52,323 nt of DNA from Rhodospirillales bacterium (GCA_007694935.1 REES01000097.1:1-52323), one strand, 5' to 3'; counted from the stretch's first letter, positions 37,305 to 48,952 are shown. A program made the numbers and translations. The notes: generated by a model not told the origin, from the sequence alone.

Positions 37305-37541
37305 TCAACCGGCCAGAGGAATCGTATGTTCCGTGCCACGGGCAGCGACAACAACGATCCGACCGGCGTCACCGTCCCGAAGCTGCTCATTGGCATTCAA
37401 GAGTTCGATGCCGGACAACGTGCCGTCCGGGGCCAGATCGATCAGCACCTCGTCGGACAGCTTCACAGTTTCCACTTCGGCCGGCTTGTCGCGAAAGCGC
37501 AGATAGGCGACGTTGCATCGGGGATCGTAGGTGAGTTTCAT
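37305..37541 (-). CDS. DUF2283 domain protein
   Basis: 78 residues, complete: MKLTYDPRCNVAYLRFRDKP, then DEVLIDLAPDGTLSGIELLN, the typical beta-rich DUF2283 fold. Function unknown; in many genomes it sits downstream of a small DUF4258-like gene and is suspected to belong to a toxin-antitoxin-like pair. Here the upstream partner survives only as a fragment with two internal stop codons. A GAGCGGGCGGTC sequence precedes the ATG. Confidence 0.85.
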   Translation of the reverse strand: MKLTYDPRCNVAYLRFRDKPAEVETVKLSDEVLIDLAPDGTLSGIELLNANEQLRDGDAGRIVVVAARGTEHTIPLAG

Positions 37542-37565
37542 GACCGCCCGCTCCTGTCCGGTTTT

Positions 37566-37655
37566 TCAGAACTATTTGACGACGAGGGTGATCACAAGCC
37601 ATCACTCGCCCTCCTCGACGGCGTGGATTTCCAGCTGCTTGGTCCCATAGACCTT
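37566..37655 (-). pseudogene. Remnant of the DUF2283 partner gene, copy 2
   Basis: The minus-strand frame reads KVYGTKQLEIHAVEEGE, stop, WLVITLVVK, stop, F. The corresponding codons in copy 1 (5979-6062) are CGA and TAT, so single-base changes created both stops here. Only the last third or so of the original protein is present. It lies directly upstream of the intact DUF2283 gene. The parent family is probably DUF4258-like, but this is uncertain. Confidence 0.5.
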
Positions 37656-37713
37656 GCCCCGCCAAGTCCCCCAAAAAAGGAAGGTTGCAAGGAAAACCGG
37701 TGCGACCGAGGCG

Positions 37714-37752
37714 AGCCGGGAAGCGGTGGCGCTTGTAGGAGGCGGAGGTCAT
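37714..37752 (-). pseudogene. Possible N-terminal scrap of an IS6-family transposase
   Basis: The minus strand reads MTSASYKRHRFPA before diverging. The run YKRHRFP close to the start resembles the opening of IS6-family transposases (SYKRHRFPPEIIxHAVWLY). Only about 10 residues match and no terminal repeats were found, so this could be chance. Confidence 0.3.
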
Positions 37753-37937
37753 GGACATCGGCAAAATCCATCCGATGGAGCCGGGAGCCGCGAGACTGAT
37801 GTTAACGTGACAGTTCCAGCAAGTCAGGCCGAAGCGCCGGGGCCTGGTGCCGGCGGCGACGCGGTCCCCATCCGCTCCGATGCGGGCGTCATTGCCGGAA
37901 GCGAGGCCGTGCCCGGTGGACGTTCGAGCGGCTGCCC

Positions 37938-40163
37938 CTACCGCCGGCGCCCTTTCGCGTGGGTGCGTCGGCGGTTGGCCGGTCGCGATGTCGATACGGG
38001 ATCGCGTCCGGCGCCGCTTGCCGAAGCGGCCATCCCCGGCCGGGTGAGCCCCAGTTGCATGGCCTCGATCCGCCGGATCTCATCGCGGAGACGGGCCGCT
38101 TCCTCGAACTCCAGGTCGGCGGCGGCCGCCCGCATCCGCTTCTCCAGATCGGCGAGGTCGGCGGGGCCGTCCTCGCGAAGGCCGGTCGGTACCGTGACGT
38201 GATCAGCACGTTCATACACGCTCTCCAGCACGTCGCCGATGCGCTTGCGGACCGAGGCCGGGGTGATGCCGTGGGCGGCATTGTACGCCTGCTGTTTCTC
38301 CCGCCGCCGGTTGGTCTCCTCGATGGCGTAGGCGAGGGAGGCGGTCATGTTATCGGCATAAAGCAGCACCTTGCCGTCGACGTTGCGGGCGGCGCGGCCG
38401 ATGGTCTGGATCAGGCTGGTGCGGGAGCGCAGATAGCCCTCCTTGTCGGCATCCAGGATGGCGACCAGGGCACACTCCGGGATGTCCAAACCTTCGCGTA
38501 ACAGATTGATCCCCACCAGCACGTCGAAGGCGCCCAGCCTGAGGTCGCGGATGATCTCGATGCGCTCCAGGGTCTCGATGTCGGAGTGCATGTAACGGAC
38601 GCGCAGACCCTGTTCGTGCAGGTACTCGGTCAGGTCCTCGGCCATCCGCTTGGTCAGGGTGGTGACCAGCGCCCGGTAGCCCTTTGCCGCCATCGCCTTG
38701 GCCTCGCCCAGGAGGTCATCCACCTGGTGCTCCACCGGGCGGACGAAACAGGGCGGGTCGATCAGGCCGGTGGGGCGCACCACCTGTTCGACGATCACGC
38801 CGCCGGTCCGCTCCAGTTCCCAGGGCCCCGGCGTGGCGGAGACGAAGAGGGTCTGCGGACGCATCGCCTCCCACTCCTGGAACTTGAGCGGGCGGTTGTC
38901 GATGCACGACGGCAGCCGGAAGCCGAACTCGGCCAGAGTGGACTTGCGGTTGTAGTCGCCCCGGTACATGCCGTTGAGCTGCGGCACCGTGACGTGGCTT
39001 TCATCGACGATCAGCAGCGCATTCTCCGGCAGGTACTCGAACAGGGTCGGCGGCGGCTCCCCGGCCCGCCGGCCGGTGAGGTAGCGGGAGTAGTTCTCGA
39101 TGCCGTTGCACATGCCGGCGGTCTCCAGCATCTCCAGGTCGAGCCGGGTGCGTTCCTCCAGACGCTGCGCTTCCAGAAGCTTGCCCTGGCTCCGGAACTC
39201 CTCCAGGCGCTCGGTCAGCTCCGCCTTGATGCGCGGGATCGCCTGCTGCAGGGTCGGCCGCGGCGTCACGTAATGACTGTTGGGGTAGACGGTGATCCCG
39301 GTGAGCGCCGCCGACTTCTCGCCGGTGAGGGGATCGACCTCCCAGATGCCGTCGATCTCGTCCCCGAACAGCGAAATGCGCCAGGCGGCGTCCTCGTAGT
39401 GGGAGGGAAAGATTTCCACCACGTCGCCGCGGACCCGCACCGCGCCGCGGACGAAGTTGGCATCGTTGCGTCGGTATTGCAGTTCAATCAGCCGCTTCAA
39501 CAGGGCGGTGCGGTCGATCCGTTGCCCGGCCTGGAGCTGGAGCACCATCTCCGCATAGGTTTCCACCGCACCGATGCCATAGATGCAGGAGACCGAGGCG
39601 ACGATGATGACGTCGTTGCGCTCCAGCAGCGCCCGGGTGGCGCTGTGGCGCATGCGGTCGATCTGCTCGTTGATCGCGGCGTCCTTCTCGATGTAGGTGT
39701 CGGTTCTGGGAACGTACGCCTCCGGCTGGTAATAATCGTAGTAGGAAACGAAGTACTCGACCGCATTGTCCGGAAAGAACGACTTCATTTCGCCGTAGAG
39801 CTGTGCCGCCAGGGTCTTGTTGGGCGCCAGGATCAGCGCCGGCCGCTGCACGTTCTGGATCACCTGCGCGACCGTGAAGGTCTTGCCGGAACCGGTGACG
39901 CCCAGCAGCACCTGTTCGCGCGTCCCGGCCTGGACACCCTCGGTGAGCTCGCGAATGGCCTGAGGCTGGTCCCCTGCCGGCGCGAACTCGGAGACGAGCT
40001 GGAACCGACGCGTCGCCGGCACCGCCGGGCGCTTTTCCGGGATGAACAGGACGGGACTGGCATCGATGCTGAACACGCCCTGAGTTATAGGGAGCGAGCC
40101 GCCGGGAAACCAGGGCCGCTTCCGGCTGCCGGTCGCGCCGCCGACGGGAAAGGGCCATGCCAT
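37938..40163 (-). CDS. uvrB: Excinuclease ABC subunit B
   Basis: 741 residues. Walker A is GVTGSGKT (88-95), the beta-hairpin that probes DNA is [16 protein letters not shown], the helicase DESH box is [14 protein letters not shown], and motif VI is [12 protein letters not shown]. The C-terminal UVR motif ([18 protein letters not shown]) binds UvrC. UvrB verifies damage in nucleotide excision repair. The first 45 residues are poorly conserved; a GTG at residue 30 (40076) is an alternative start. The extreme C-terminus is basic and low-complexity. It is divergent from rnpB. Confidence 0.96.
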   Translation of the reverse strand: MAWPFPVGGATGSRKRPWFPGGSLPITQGVFSIDASPVLFIPEKRPAVPATRRFQLVSEFAPAGDQPQAIRELTEGVQAGTREQVLLGVTGSGKTFTVAQVIQNVQRPALILAPNKTLAAQLYGEMKSFFPDNAVEYFVSYYDYYQPEAYVPRTDTYIEKDAAINEQIDRMRHSATRALLERNDVIIVASVSCIYGIGAVETYAEMVLQLQAGQRIDRTALLKRLIELQYRRNDANFVRGAVRVRGDVVEIFPSHYEDAAWRISLFGDEIDGIWEVDPLTGEKSAALTGITVYPNSHYVTPRPTLQQAIPRIKAELTERLEEFRSQGKLLEAQRLEERTRLDLEMLETAGMCNGIENYSRYLTGRRAGEPPPTLFEYLPENALLIVDESHVTVPQLNGMYRGDYNRKSTLAEFGFRLPSCIDNRPLKFQEWEAMRPQTLFVSATPGPWELERTGGVIVEQVVRPTGLIDPPCFVRPVEHQVDDLLGEAKAMAAKGYRALVTTLTKRMAEDLTEYLHEQGLRVRYMHSDIETLERIEIIRDLRLGAFDVLVGINLLREGLDIPECALVAILDADKEGYLRSRTSLIQTIGRAARNVDGKVLLYADNMTASLAYAIEETNRRREKQQAYNAAHGITPASVRKRIGDVLESVYERADHVTVPTGLREDGPADLADLEKRMRAAAADLEFEEAARLRDEIRRIEAMQLGLTRPGMAASASGAGRDPVSTSRPANRRRTHAKGRRR

Positions 40164-40184
40164 GCCGCCTGCGGCGCCGGCCCC

Positions 40185-40212
40185 TTGACGGCCGGCCGGG
40201 ACGAACTACCCT
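40185..40212 (+). promoter_or_regulatory. Sigma-70-type promoter of rnpB
   Basis: TTGACG (40185-40190) and TACCCT (40207-40212) are separated by 16 bases. Transcription would begin about 40219-40221, exactly at the predicted 5' end of the RNase P RNA. The element lies in the 58-base gap between the divergent uvrB and rnpB. Confidence 0.65.
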
Positions 40213-40220
40213 CTCAAGTG

Positions 40221-40635
<415 letters not shown>

Positions 40636-40652
40636 GCCTTGCTTCGTTGGCG

Positions 40653-40670
40653 CCCGGGGAATTTCCCGGG
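40653..40670 (+). terminator. Hairpin downstream of rnpB
   Basis: CCCGGG-GAATTT-CCCGGG lies 18 bases after the rnpB 3' end and before the convergent hydratase gene; a second inverted repeat, GGCGCC...GGCGCC, sits just left of it. There is no strong U-tract, so termination efficiency is uncertain. It may serve both directions. Confidence 0.4.
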
Positions 40671-40695
40671 GAATATCGTCTTGGCCGCGGGAGCG

Positions 40696-41757
40696 TTACG
40701 CCCCCCGCTTCGGCATCAGCACGGTATAGTCGAAGTCCAGCACCACCGAGGGGTCGTACTTGCCGTCGCCATCCTGGTACGGGAAGTCGGCGCAGGAGCG
40801 GTCCTTGGTGGCCACGGTGCGGATGCGGAGCGCGCCGCAGTCGGTCCGCCCGGGCAGGTCCAACTTGTCCAGCACCTCCGACCAGGCATAGACGGTATCG
40901 CCCGCGAAGGTCGGCGCGGTGTGGCGGCCCCCGTTGATCGCCGCCACCGTGACGGTGTTGCCGAGACCATTGTATGACAGCGACCGGGCCAGACTGATGA
41001 TGTGCCCGCCATAGATGATGCGCCGGCCGAACCGGCCCTCCTTCTCGACGTGCTGGTTGAAATGCACGCGGGCGGTGTTCTGATAGAGGCGGGTGGCCAT
41101 CATGTGCTCCGCCTCCTCGATGGTCATGCCGTCGACGTGGTCGATCCTCTCCCCCTTGGCATAGTCCTCCCACAGGTGCGGGCTGCCGGCGAGTGCGGTG
41201 TCATAGCGGCTGGCGTGCAGATTGTCGGGCACCAGCAAGTCGCCCACGTCCACCGCTTCCGGCAGGTCGGGGATGACGGGCTCCGGCGCCGGCGTCTCCT
41301 GACTGCGCTTCCGCACCATCACCCATCGGATGTAGTCCAGCACCATCTCCCGACGCTGGTTGACGCCGATGGAGCGGACATAGACCACGCCGCTCCGCCC
41401 GTCCTTGTTCTGGCGGAGGCCGATGACGGTGGACCGGGTGCTCAAGGTGTCGCCGGGAAACACCGGTTCGCCGAAGCGGCCGGCGGCATAGCCGAGGTTG
41501 GCGATGGCGTTGAGGGAGACGTCCGGCACCGTCTTGCCGAACACCAGGTGAAAGGCGAGGAGACTGTCGATCGGCGCCTGGTCCAGCCCCAAGGACTGGG
41601 CGAACGGGGTGGAGGAGTTGACCGCGAACCGCGGCCCATAGAGGGCGGTGTAGAGCGCGACATCACCCTCCGTCACCGTCCGCGGGGTGGCGTGGACCAG
41701 TTCCTGGCCCACCGTGAAGTCCTCGAAGTAGTTGCCGGGGTTGGTCTTGAGGGTCAT
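40696..41757 (-). CDS. mch: Mesaconyl-CoA hydratase (MaoC-like, ethylmalonyl-CoA pathway)
   Basis: 353 residues from the ATG at 41757 with GGGAGACCAAGG upstream. It is a tandem hot-dog fold protein: the first half starts GNYFEDFTVGQELVHATPRT, and the second has HFNQHVEKEGRFGRRIIYGG, then HIISLARSL. This is the characteristic layout of mesaconyl-C1-CoA hydratase (beta-methylmalyl-CoA dehydratase), which makes beta-methylmalyl-CoA in acetate and C1 assimilation. It lies 49 bases after mcl1 in the same orientation, the gene pair acting in consecutive steps. Confidence 0.9.
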   Translation of the reverse strand: MTLKTNPGNYFEDFTVGQELVHATPRTVTEGDVALYTALYGPRFAVNSSTPFAQSLGLDQAPIDSLLAFHLVFGKTVPDVSLNAIANLGYAAGRFGEPVFPGDTLSTRSTVIGLRQNKDGRSGVVYVRSIGVNQRREMVLDYIRWVMVRKRSQETPAPEPVIPDLPEAVDVGDLLVPDNLHASRYDTALAGSPHLWEDYAKGERIDHVDGMTIEEAEHMMATRLYQNTARVHFNQHVEKEGRFGRRIIYGGHIISLARSLSYNGLGNTVTVAAINGGRHTAPTFAGDTVYAWSEVLDKLDLPGRTDCGALRIRTVATKDRSCADFPYQDGDGKYDPSVVLDFDYTVLMPKRGA

Positions 41758-41806
41758 TACCTTGGTCTCCCGATCCGGTTCCTGGTGGTGCTGTCCGGTG
41801 CCGGGT

Positions 41807-42850
41807 CTAGAACCCGTACCGGGCGGCCAGCTCCGGGTCCTTGCGGGCCACCAGCCGGGCAAGATCGACGATCACCTTGGCCTGCTTCCAGGTCGCGTCG
41901 TCCTGCATCTTGCCGTCGAGCATGGCGACGCCGGAACCGTCCGGCATGGCTTCGAGAATGCGCTTGGCGAACGCCACCTCGGCCGGATCAGGACTGAACA
42001 CGCGCTTGGCGATGGCGATCTGATTGGGCGCCAGCGACCAGGCGCCGACGCAACCGAGCAAGAAGGCATTTCGGAACTGCGCTTCACAGCCGGCCTCGTC
42101 CTTGATGTCGCCGAATGGCCCGTAGAACGGCCCGATACCGGCCGAGACGCACGCATCCACCATCTTGGCCACGGTATAATGCCACAGATCCTGTTGGAAG
42201 AAGGAGCGCGGGGCGTCCCCCTCCCCCGGATCGGCGAGCACGCCGTAGAACGGGTGGCCGCCGCCGACCCGGGTGGTCTTCATCCGGCGCGAGGCGGCAA
42301 GATCGGCCGGCCCCAGGCTCATGCCGTGCATGCGGGGGCTTGCGTTGGCAATTTCCTCCACATTCTTGACGCCCTGCGCCGTCTCCAGCAGCGCGTGGAT
42401 CAGGATCGGCTTCTGAACCTCGTATTTGGCCTCCAGCAGCGCCAGCAGTTGGTCGACGAAGTGGATGTCCCACGGCCCCTCCACCTTGGGCACCAGCACC
42501 ACGTCCAGCTTGTTGCCGACGGCGGCGATGATCTCCGTGAAATCGTTCAGCACCCACGGGCTGTTGAGGGCGTTGACCCGGGTCCACAGGGCGGTGTCAC
42601 CAAAATCGGTGGCACGCGCCACCTCAATGAACCCGGCGCGGGCGGCTTCCTTGGCATCCGCCGGAATGGCGTCCTCCAGGTTGCCGAGGATGACATCCAC
42701 CTGCTTGGCCATGTCCGGCACGCGGGCGCGGATTTTCTCGACGTGCGGCGGAAAGAAGTGGATCATCCGCTCCGGGCGGACCGGCAATTCCCGGATCGGT
42801 TGCGGTGCCCCGGCGGCCAGTGGCTTGAAGAAGTCCCGCGGATGCTTCAT
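41807..42850 (-). CDS. mcl1: L-malyl-CoA / beta-methylmalyl-CoA lyase
   Basis: 347 residues with a GGGGGAGAA ribosome site. A HpcH/HpaI (citrate lyase beta) fold: [19 protein letters not shown] carries the Mg-binding acidic loop, [20 protein letters not shown] the barrel core, and [18 protein letters not shown] the CoA-binding segment. It cleaves beta-methylmalyl-CoA to glyoxylate and propionyl-CoA, and malyl-CoA to glyoxylate and acetyl-CoA. With mch it forms a two-gene operon of the ethylmalonyl-CoA pathway, suggesting growth on C1/C2 compounds without isocitrate lyase. Confidence 0.92.
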   Translation of the reverse strand: MKHPRDFFKPLAAGAPQPIRELPVRPERMIHFFPPHVEKIRARVPDMAKQVDVILGNLEDAIPADAKEAARAGFIEVARATDFGDTALWTRVNALNSPWVLNDFTEIIAAVGNKLDVVLVPKVEGPWDIHFVDQLLALLEAKYEVQKPILIHALLETAQGVKNVEEIANASPRMHGMSLGPADLAASRRMKTTRVGGGHPFYGVLADPGEGDAPRSFFQQDLWHYTVAKMVDACVSAGIGPFYGPFGDIKDEAGCEAQFRNAFLLGCVGAWSLAPNQIAIAKRVFSPDPAEVAFAKRILEAMPDGSGVAMLDGKMQDDATWKQAKVIVDLARLVARKDPELAARYGF

Positions 42851-42970
42851 CGGCTTTCTCCCCCCTCGTTGCGTCCAGGACCGGTGTGGACGAGCTTGCT
42901 TGGATCCACCGTTGACCTAGCATTCGGGCACCGATCCGTCAAACGCCGGAGGCGGATCTTGCCTGTGGCG

Positions 42971-43963
42971 TTAGCTGTCCGCGTCGGCCAGAAGGTGCGG
43001 CGCGCGTTCCCGGCGATAGCTTGCCAGGGTCTCGCGGATCGCATTGTCGATCGGAGTCGGGGTGAACGCCGGCAGCAGGTCCCGCCGTCTGGGATCATCG
43101 ATGATCACCGCTTCGTCGAACAGGTGGCGGAGTTCCAGCAGTTCCCTGGCCATCGGCCGGAACAGCCCCAGCACCTTGATCGCCCGCCAGTTGATGCGCC
43201 GGATCGGCAGGTTGGAGCGTCCGGCCAAGGTTGCGATCCGGTGCAGGAACCGGGCATGGGGATCGGCGACGTGGCCGCGGAAATGGACGATCTCGAACGG
43301 CTCGAGCAGGTCGGCCATCGCCAGCAGATCGGCGCCGATGCGGGCAAGATCCGGAACGTACGCCCACTGGTGCGCGACGTCGGTCCGGCCCAGGACCTTG
43401 ATCGGCTTGCCGCGGGCGGCATTGCCGAAAATCCGGTCCACCAGGCCATTGCGCACGGTGGGCCCGAAGAAATCTCCGGCACGAAGGATCACCACCTTGA
43501 CGCCACCGGCCTTTGCCGCTTCCGCAAGCCGTTCTTCCAGCGCCACCCGCAACGCCCCTTTGCGGGTATCCGGGCGCATCGCCGCCTTTTCGGTCAACGG
43601 CTTGCCGGTCTGCTTGCCGAAGCCGTAGACATTGCCGGGGAACAGCACCACCGCGGTCCGGCGAACGGCGGCGGCGATCACGTTTTCGGTGACCCGCGGC
43701 ATCACCGGCGACCACTGGTGATAAGGGAGGCTCACCGCATGGACGATGGCGCTACAGCCCTCCGCCGCGGCGGCCACGGCGGCGGGATCAAGCGCGTCGC
43801 CGGCCATCACTTCCAGCCCGGGTACCGCCCGGCGGCCGGTGATCAGCCTTTCGGGATCGCGGACCAGCGCGCGCACCGGCCAGCCGAGGGCGCGCAACTC
43901 CGCGGCAATGGCCCGGCCGAAGCTGCCGGTGGCGCCCAGCACCAGGACCTGACACCGATTCAT
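42971..43963 (-). CDS. NAD(P)-dependent epimerase/dehydratase-like extended SDR
   Basis: 330 residues. The Rossmann motif is VLVLGATGSFGRAIAAEL, followed by VRALVRDPERL and GDALDPAAVAAAAEGCSAIV. The active-site region GNVYGFGKQTGKPLTEKAAM has Tyr but lacks a classical YxxxK, so catalysis may differ. The rest resembles NmrA/sugar-epimerase-like atypical SDRs. No pathway is evident from neighbours: it precedes mcl1 on the same strand by 120 bases and diverges from the EAL protein. Confidence 0.8.
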   Translation of the reverse strand: MNRCQVLVLGATGSFGRAIAAELRALGWPVRALVRDPERLITGRRAVPGLEVMAGDALDPAAVAAAAEGCSAIVHAVSLPYHQWSPVMPRVTENVIAAAVRRTAVVLFPGNVYGFGKQTGKPLTEKAAMRPDTRKGALRVALEERLAEAAKAGGVKVVILRAGDFFGPTVRNGLVDRIFGNAARGKPIKVLGRTDVAHQWAYVPDLARIGADLLAMADLLEPFEIVHFRGHVADPHARFLHRIATLAGRSNLPIRRINWRAIKVLGLFRPMARELLELRHLFDEAVIIDDPRRRDLLPAFTPTPIDNAIRETLASYRRERAPHLLADADS

Positions 43964-44160
43964 GGCGGGGTCCCCCTGCCGCTACGCGTTACGAGAAACG
44001 CCTCAAGTCTCCGAGACATGCCGTTCGTGATGGGGTCGGCCCGCATGCATCCCTCTCCACCCGTTCGGCGCCGGCGCCGGCGCCGACGGCTTGGCCCGCC
44101 GATTCAATTCATGCGATAACGCGCATCGTTGTTGCAAGAGCAACGCCGAGAGATTTGGGA

Positions 44161-45771
44161 ATGAAGCGCCGCACGCGGAAGGCCGTGATTCTCGTCGTCT
44201 GCACCGTGGTGATTGCCGCCCTGCCTGTGGCGGGCAGCCTTCACTATACTCGCCAGCAGGTGATGCAGACGTCGCAGGCGCGCCTTGACGAGGCCGCCAC
44301 TCTTGTGGCGCAACGGGTTGAGACGGTGCTCCTGACGGTGGAGGCGGCGCTTGCAGACAACGTCTTCGTGGCGCGGCACGGCTGCAGCGAGGCCCTGATT
44401 CGCCGTTTTCGTGACCGCACCTTCAGCATACCGGCGGTGCAGGGGCTCGGCTATGTCACCAAAGACGGCAAGCTGGCCTGCACGTCGTATGGGATGGTCG
44501 ATCCACCCGTCCCCGCACGGCTCGAGCCAATGACCACGCCGAACGGATCGATTGTCTGGTTCCTGCCTCCGGCCGAAACCGCCTATGCGCCCGGCGTCAC
44601 CATCATCGCCCTGCACCGCATGCGCAACGACAACTGGCTGGGGGCGGCATTTGCGCCGGAATCCCTTACCGACGGGTTCGATTTGGACGGCTTTGGCAAT
44701 CACGGCTATCTCCGGGTGGAGCTGGCGGGCCTGACCTTGGCCACGATCGGGACACCCCATCCGGTTGCTGGCGAGCGGCTGGGGGCCACGAAGGAGGTCG
44801 GGATCTACGAGGCCCAGGTTCAAGTGAGTGCAGACCGCGCGTGGGCAGTTGAGCCCTGGCGGCAGAATGCGCTGGTCATCGCCGGCGTCGGTGGCGCGGC
44901 GGGACTGACCCTGGCGCTGGGGGCGGCGCATCTGGGGCGGAAGCGGTTGTCACTGAGCGCGGAGCTGAGGGAAGGTCTGGAAAACCGGGAGTTCGAGGTC
45001 TGGTATCAGCCGCTGATCGATCTCCAGCATGACCGCTGTCGCGGCGCCGAGGCCCTGATCCGGTGGCGTCATCCCGAGCGGGATCTGGTCCCCCCCGACC
45101 TGTTCATCGCGCTGGCCGAGGAAAGCGGCGTCATCATCCCGATGACCCTTTGGCTGATGCAGGAGGTCGGGCGACAAATGGGGCCCCTCCTGGCCACCGA
45201 TCCATCGCTGCATATCGGGGTGAACCTTGCCCCGGCGCATATGACCAATCGGGAGATCGTCGAGGATGCGCGCCGGATCGCCGGCGAGTTCGGCATCCGC
45301 CCGCACCAGATCCTGTTCGAGTTGACCGAGCGGGGGCTGATCGACAAGCCCGAGTGCCGGGAGGTGATCGACGAACTGGGCCGGCTCGGCGCCGAAGTCG
45401 CCATCGATGACTTCGGCACCGGCTATTCCAGCCTCGCCTACATCGAGAAGTTCAAGCTGGACTATCTCAAGATCGACAAGGTCTTTGTCGGTGCCATCGG
45501 GCGGGATGCACCGGCCGCCAGGCTGACGCAGGTCGTCATCGACATGGCGAAATCATTGGGGTTGAAGACCATTGCCGAGGGGGTGGAGACCGAGGCCCAG
45601 GTGCACTACCTGCGCGAGCGGGGGGTCGATTACGCTCAAGGATACATCTTCTCCAGGCCGCTGGTGGCCGACGATTTCCGCACCTTCGTGCGCATCGACC
45701 GCGAACAGGGCTTGGCGGCCGCCGTGGCACAGCAGCACCTCGAGCACGGTACCGCTGCGGGTCCGGCGTAA
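44161..45771 (+). CDS. Membrane c-di-GMP phosphodiesterase, CSS-motif plus EAL domain
   Basis: 536 residues from the ATG at 44161. A TM helix at about 8-27, a periplasmic domain with paired cysteines (HGCSEALIRRF and LACTSYG, the redox-sensed CSS motif), a second TM at about 238-258, then an EAL domain. EAL is E297-A-L299 (GAEALIRW), with NLAPAHMTN, ELTER, AIDDFGTGYSSL and KIDKVFVG, so all catalytic residues look intact. It should degrade c-di-GMP in response to periplasmic thiol redox state. It faces metZ. Confidence 0.93.
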   Translation: MKRRTRKAVILVVCTVVIAALPVAGSLHYTRQQVMQTSQARLDEAATLVAQRVETVLLTVEAALADNVFVARHGCSEALIRRFRDRTFSIPAVQGLGYVTKDGKLACTSYGMVDPPVPARLEPMTTPNGSIVWFLPPAETAYAPGVTIIALHRMRNDNWLGAAFAPESLTDGFDLDGFGNHGYLRVELAGLTLATIGTPHPVAGERLGATKEVGIYEAQVQVSADRAWAVEPWRQNALVIAGVGGAAGLTLALGAAHLGRKRLSLSAELREGLENREFEVWYQPLIDLQHDRCRGAEALIRWRHPERDLVPPDLFIALAEESGVIIPMTLWLMQEVGRQMGPLLATDPSLHIGVNLAPAHMTNREIVEDARRIAGEFGIRPHQILFELTERGLIDKPECREVIDELGRLGAEVAIDDFGTGYSSLAYIEKFKLDYLKIDKVFVGAIGRDAPAARLTQVVIDMAKSLGLKTIAEGVETEAQVHYLRERGVDYAQGYIFSRPLVADDFRTFVRIDREQGLAAAVAQQHLEHGTAAGPA

Positions 45772-45817
45772 AGCCCGATCGACGGCAACAGTGAACCATG
45801 CCGGCGGGCGGCGGATT

Positions 45818-47023
45818 TTACACCGCGTCGAGCGCCTGCCGGATATCGTCGATGATGTCCTCGATGTCTTCCAGGCCGATGGACAGGCGGACCAGGCCGT
45901 CGGTGATACCCACCGCCGCGCGTTCTTCGGGGGTGAGCCGCTGGTGCGTGGTGGTCGCCGGGTGGGTGGCGAGGCTCTTTGCATCGCCGAGATTGTTGGA
46001 CAGGTCGATCAGGGAAAGGGCGTTGAGAAAGCGATAGGCGGCGGGCTTGCCGCCCGGCAGCTCGAACGCAACGATGCTGCCGCCGGCCCGCATCTGTCGC
46101 AGCGCCAGGGCATGCTGCGGATGGGTGGTGAGGCCGGGATAGAGCACGCGGTCGAGGTCGCCGCGGCCGGCCAGATCGTTGGCCACCGCGGCCGCGTTGT
46201 CGCAGTGGCGGGTGACGCGGAGTTCCAGGGTCTCCAGGCCCTTCAGCAGCAGCCAGGCATTGAACGGGCTGATCGCCGGGCCGGTGTTGCGGATGAACGG
46301 CACCAGCAACGTTTCCTCATAGTCGCCGTCGCCGGTGAGCACGGCCCCGCCTAAGCAGCGTCCCTGGCCGTCGATGTGCTTGGTGGCCGAGTACACGACG
46401 ATATCGGCGCCCAGCGCCATCGGCCGCTGCAGCAGCGGCGTCGCGAACACGTTGTCCACGATCACCTTGGCGCCGGCCCGGTGGGCGAGGTCGGCGACCG
46501 CGGCGATGTCGATGATCTCCAGCGTGGGATTGGCCGGCGTTTCCAGGAACACGGCGGCGGTGGGCTCGGCGAGTGCCGCCTCCCACTGCGCCAGGTCAGG
46601 GCCGTCAACCAAGACCGTCCGCACCCCGAACCGCGGAAGCACCTCGGCAACGATGTAGTGGCACGATCCGAACAGCGCCCGCGCCGCGACCACGCGGTCG
46701 CCGGACTTCACCATGCAGGCGAGTGCCGCGAACACCGCCGCCATGCCGCTCGCGGTCGCGCGGCAGAACGGAACGCCCTCGAGCGCGGCGAGGCGGCTCT
46801 CGAACATGGTCACGGTCGGGTTGGCGAACCGGGAATAGACGAAGCGCTGGATGTCGCCCTTGAACGCCGCCTCGGCCTCCTCGGCGGAGGCATAGACATA
46901 GCCCGAGGTCATGAACAGGGCTTCGCTGGTCTCGTCGAAGCGGGACCGGTGGGTGCCGCCCCGGACCAGCCGTGTCGCCTGGCGCCAGTTCGCCCACCCC
47001 ACCTCCGTCAGATCGCGGGGCAT
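45818..47023 (-). CDS. metZ: O-succinylhomoserine sulfhydrylase
   Basis: 401 residues from the ATG at 47023 with AAGGAGG upstream. A Cys/Met-metabolism PLP enzyme: PLP Lys K215 in VVYSATKHIDGQGR, YSRFANPTVTMFE and ATASGMAAVFA are present, and the sequence matches MetZ rather than MetB or MetC. It makes homocysteine from O-succinylhomoserine and sulfide. It is preceded by a SAM-II riboswitch and a terminator hairpin. An in-frame GTG at 47104, just after the riboswitch, would give a 428-residue form. Confidence 0.93.
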   Translation of the reverse strand: MPRDLTEVGWANWRQATRLVRGGTHRSRFDETSEALFMTSGYVYASAEEAEAAFKGDIQRFVYSRFANPTVTMFESRLAALEGVPFCRATASGMAAVFAALACMVKSGDRVVAARALFGSCHYIVAEVLPRFGVRTVLVDGPDLAQWEAALAEPTAAVFLETPANPTLEIIDIAAVADLAHRAGAKVIVDNVFATPLLQRPMALGADIVVYSATKHIDGQGRCLGGAVLTGDGDYEETLLVPFIRNTGPAISPFNAWLLLKGLETLELRVTRHCDNAAAVANDLAGRGDLDRVLYPGLTTHPQHALALRQMRAGGSIVAFELPGGKPAAYRFLNALSLIDLSNNLGDAKSLATHPATTTHQRLTPEERAAVGITDGLVRLSIGLEDIEDIIDDIRQALDAV

Positions 47024-47058
47024 GAGGCCTCCTTCCGCTGTTGCCGGCACCGCCCACG

Positions 47059-47089
47059 AAAATAGCCCCGAACCGCCAGGGCCGGGGCT
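47059..47089 (-). terminator. Intrinsic terminator in the metZ leader
   Basis: On the minus strand AGCCCCG (47089-47083) pairs with CGGGGCT (47070-47064), followed by ATTTT. It lies between the SAM-II aptamer and the metZ ATG, the right place to stop transcription when SAM is bound. Confidence 0.75.
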
Positions 47090-47106
47090 TCGGAACGCGA
47101 CCACGG

Positions 47107-47162
47107 ACCTTTTAGCGGGTTGTTTTACGTGGCCGCAATCCGGTCGGACAAATCACCACGAG
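47107..47162 (-). promoter_or_regulatory. SAM-II riboswitch controlling metZ
   Basis: Minus strand: CTCGTGGTGATTTGTCCGAC, then CGGATTGCGGCCACGTAAAA, then CAACCCGCTAAAAGG. This matches the SAM-II consensus as I remember it: P1 CGTGG/CCACG, the GTGATTTG loop, the TTGC-GCCACGT strand and the terminal CTAAAAGG that forms the pseudoknot. SAM-II is typical of alphaproteobacterial met genes. The aptamer's 3' AAAAGG also resembles a ribosome site for a GTG at 47104. Confidence 0.88.
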
Positions 47163-47310
47163 TGGACTTCCGATAGCGGCGCTGGTTTGCAACGTCAAGG
47201 AAAAGTCAGTCCCCGGGGCCCCTCGGTGCGACCCCGGCGGACTTGGCCAGGGACTCCGCCGACACTCGGCAAGGCTGCAACAGACGCTTGAATTGCACGG
47301 GGATGGCGTT

Positions 47311-47338
47311 GGATTGTCGGACGATCCATTGCTACACT
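47311..47338 (+). promoter_or_regulatory. Candidate prsR promoter with overlapping dyad
   Basis: GGATTGTCGGACGATCC (47311-47327) is an inverted repeat with one mismatch, followed by TACACT (47333-47338), a fair -10; TTGGAT at 47310-47315 could act as -35 with 17 bases between. The dyad would overlap the -35 and spacer, fitting a repressor site. It lies about 170 bases upstream of prsR. Confidence 0.4.
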
Positions 47339-47509
47339 GGGGATGCCTCGCAAGACGTGACGGGCGGTGGAGGTCGACCGGCGTGACGGAGCGGGAGCGC
47401 GCCTCGGGCGCCTGCTTCCGATGCGGTGATTAAGATCACTTTAACCGTGCATGATGTTGGCTACGGTGGCGGATGGCCGCGGGGCAACGCCGTCCCGACA
47501 GGATCGTTG

Positions 47510-48898
<1,389 letters not shown>

Positions 48899-48952
48899 CA
48901 TTGCCATGAGATTGCGACCTCTGCCTCCACCCGTCCGTCTGGGGTAGCGCCG

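Noticed and set aside
36992-37396. Minus-strand frame of 134 codons upstream of the response regulator
   Set aside because: Overlaps the DUF2283 gene in another frame, no ribosome site and no family resemblance; kept as intergenic.
37714-37752. Intact IS6 insertion sequence
   Set aside because: Only about ten residues resemble the transposase start; no terminal inverted repeats or DDE domain, so only a low-confidence remnant is listed.
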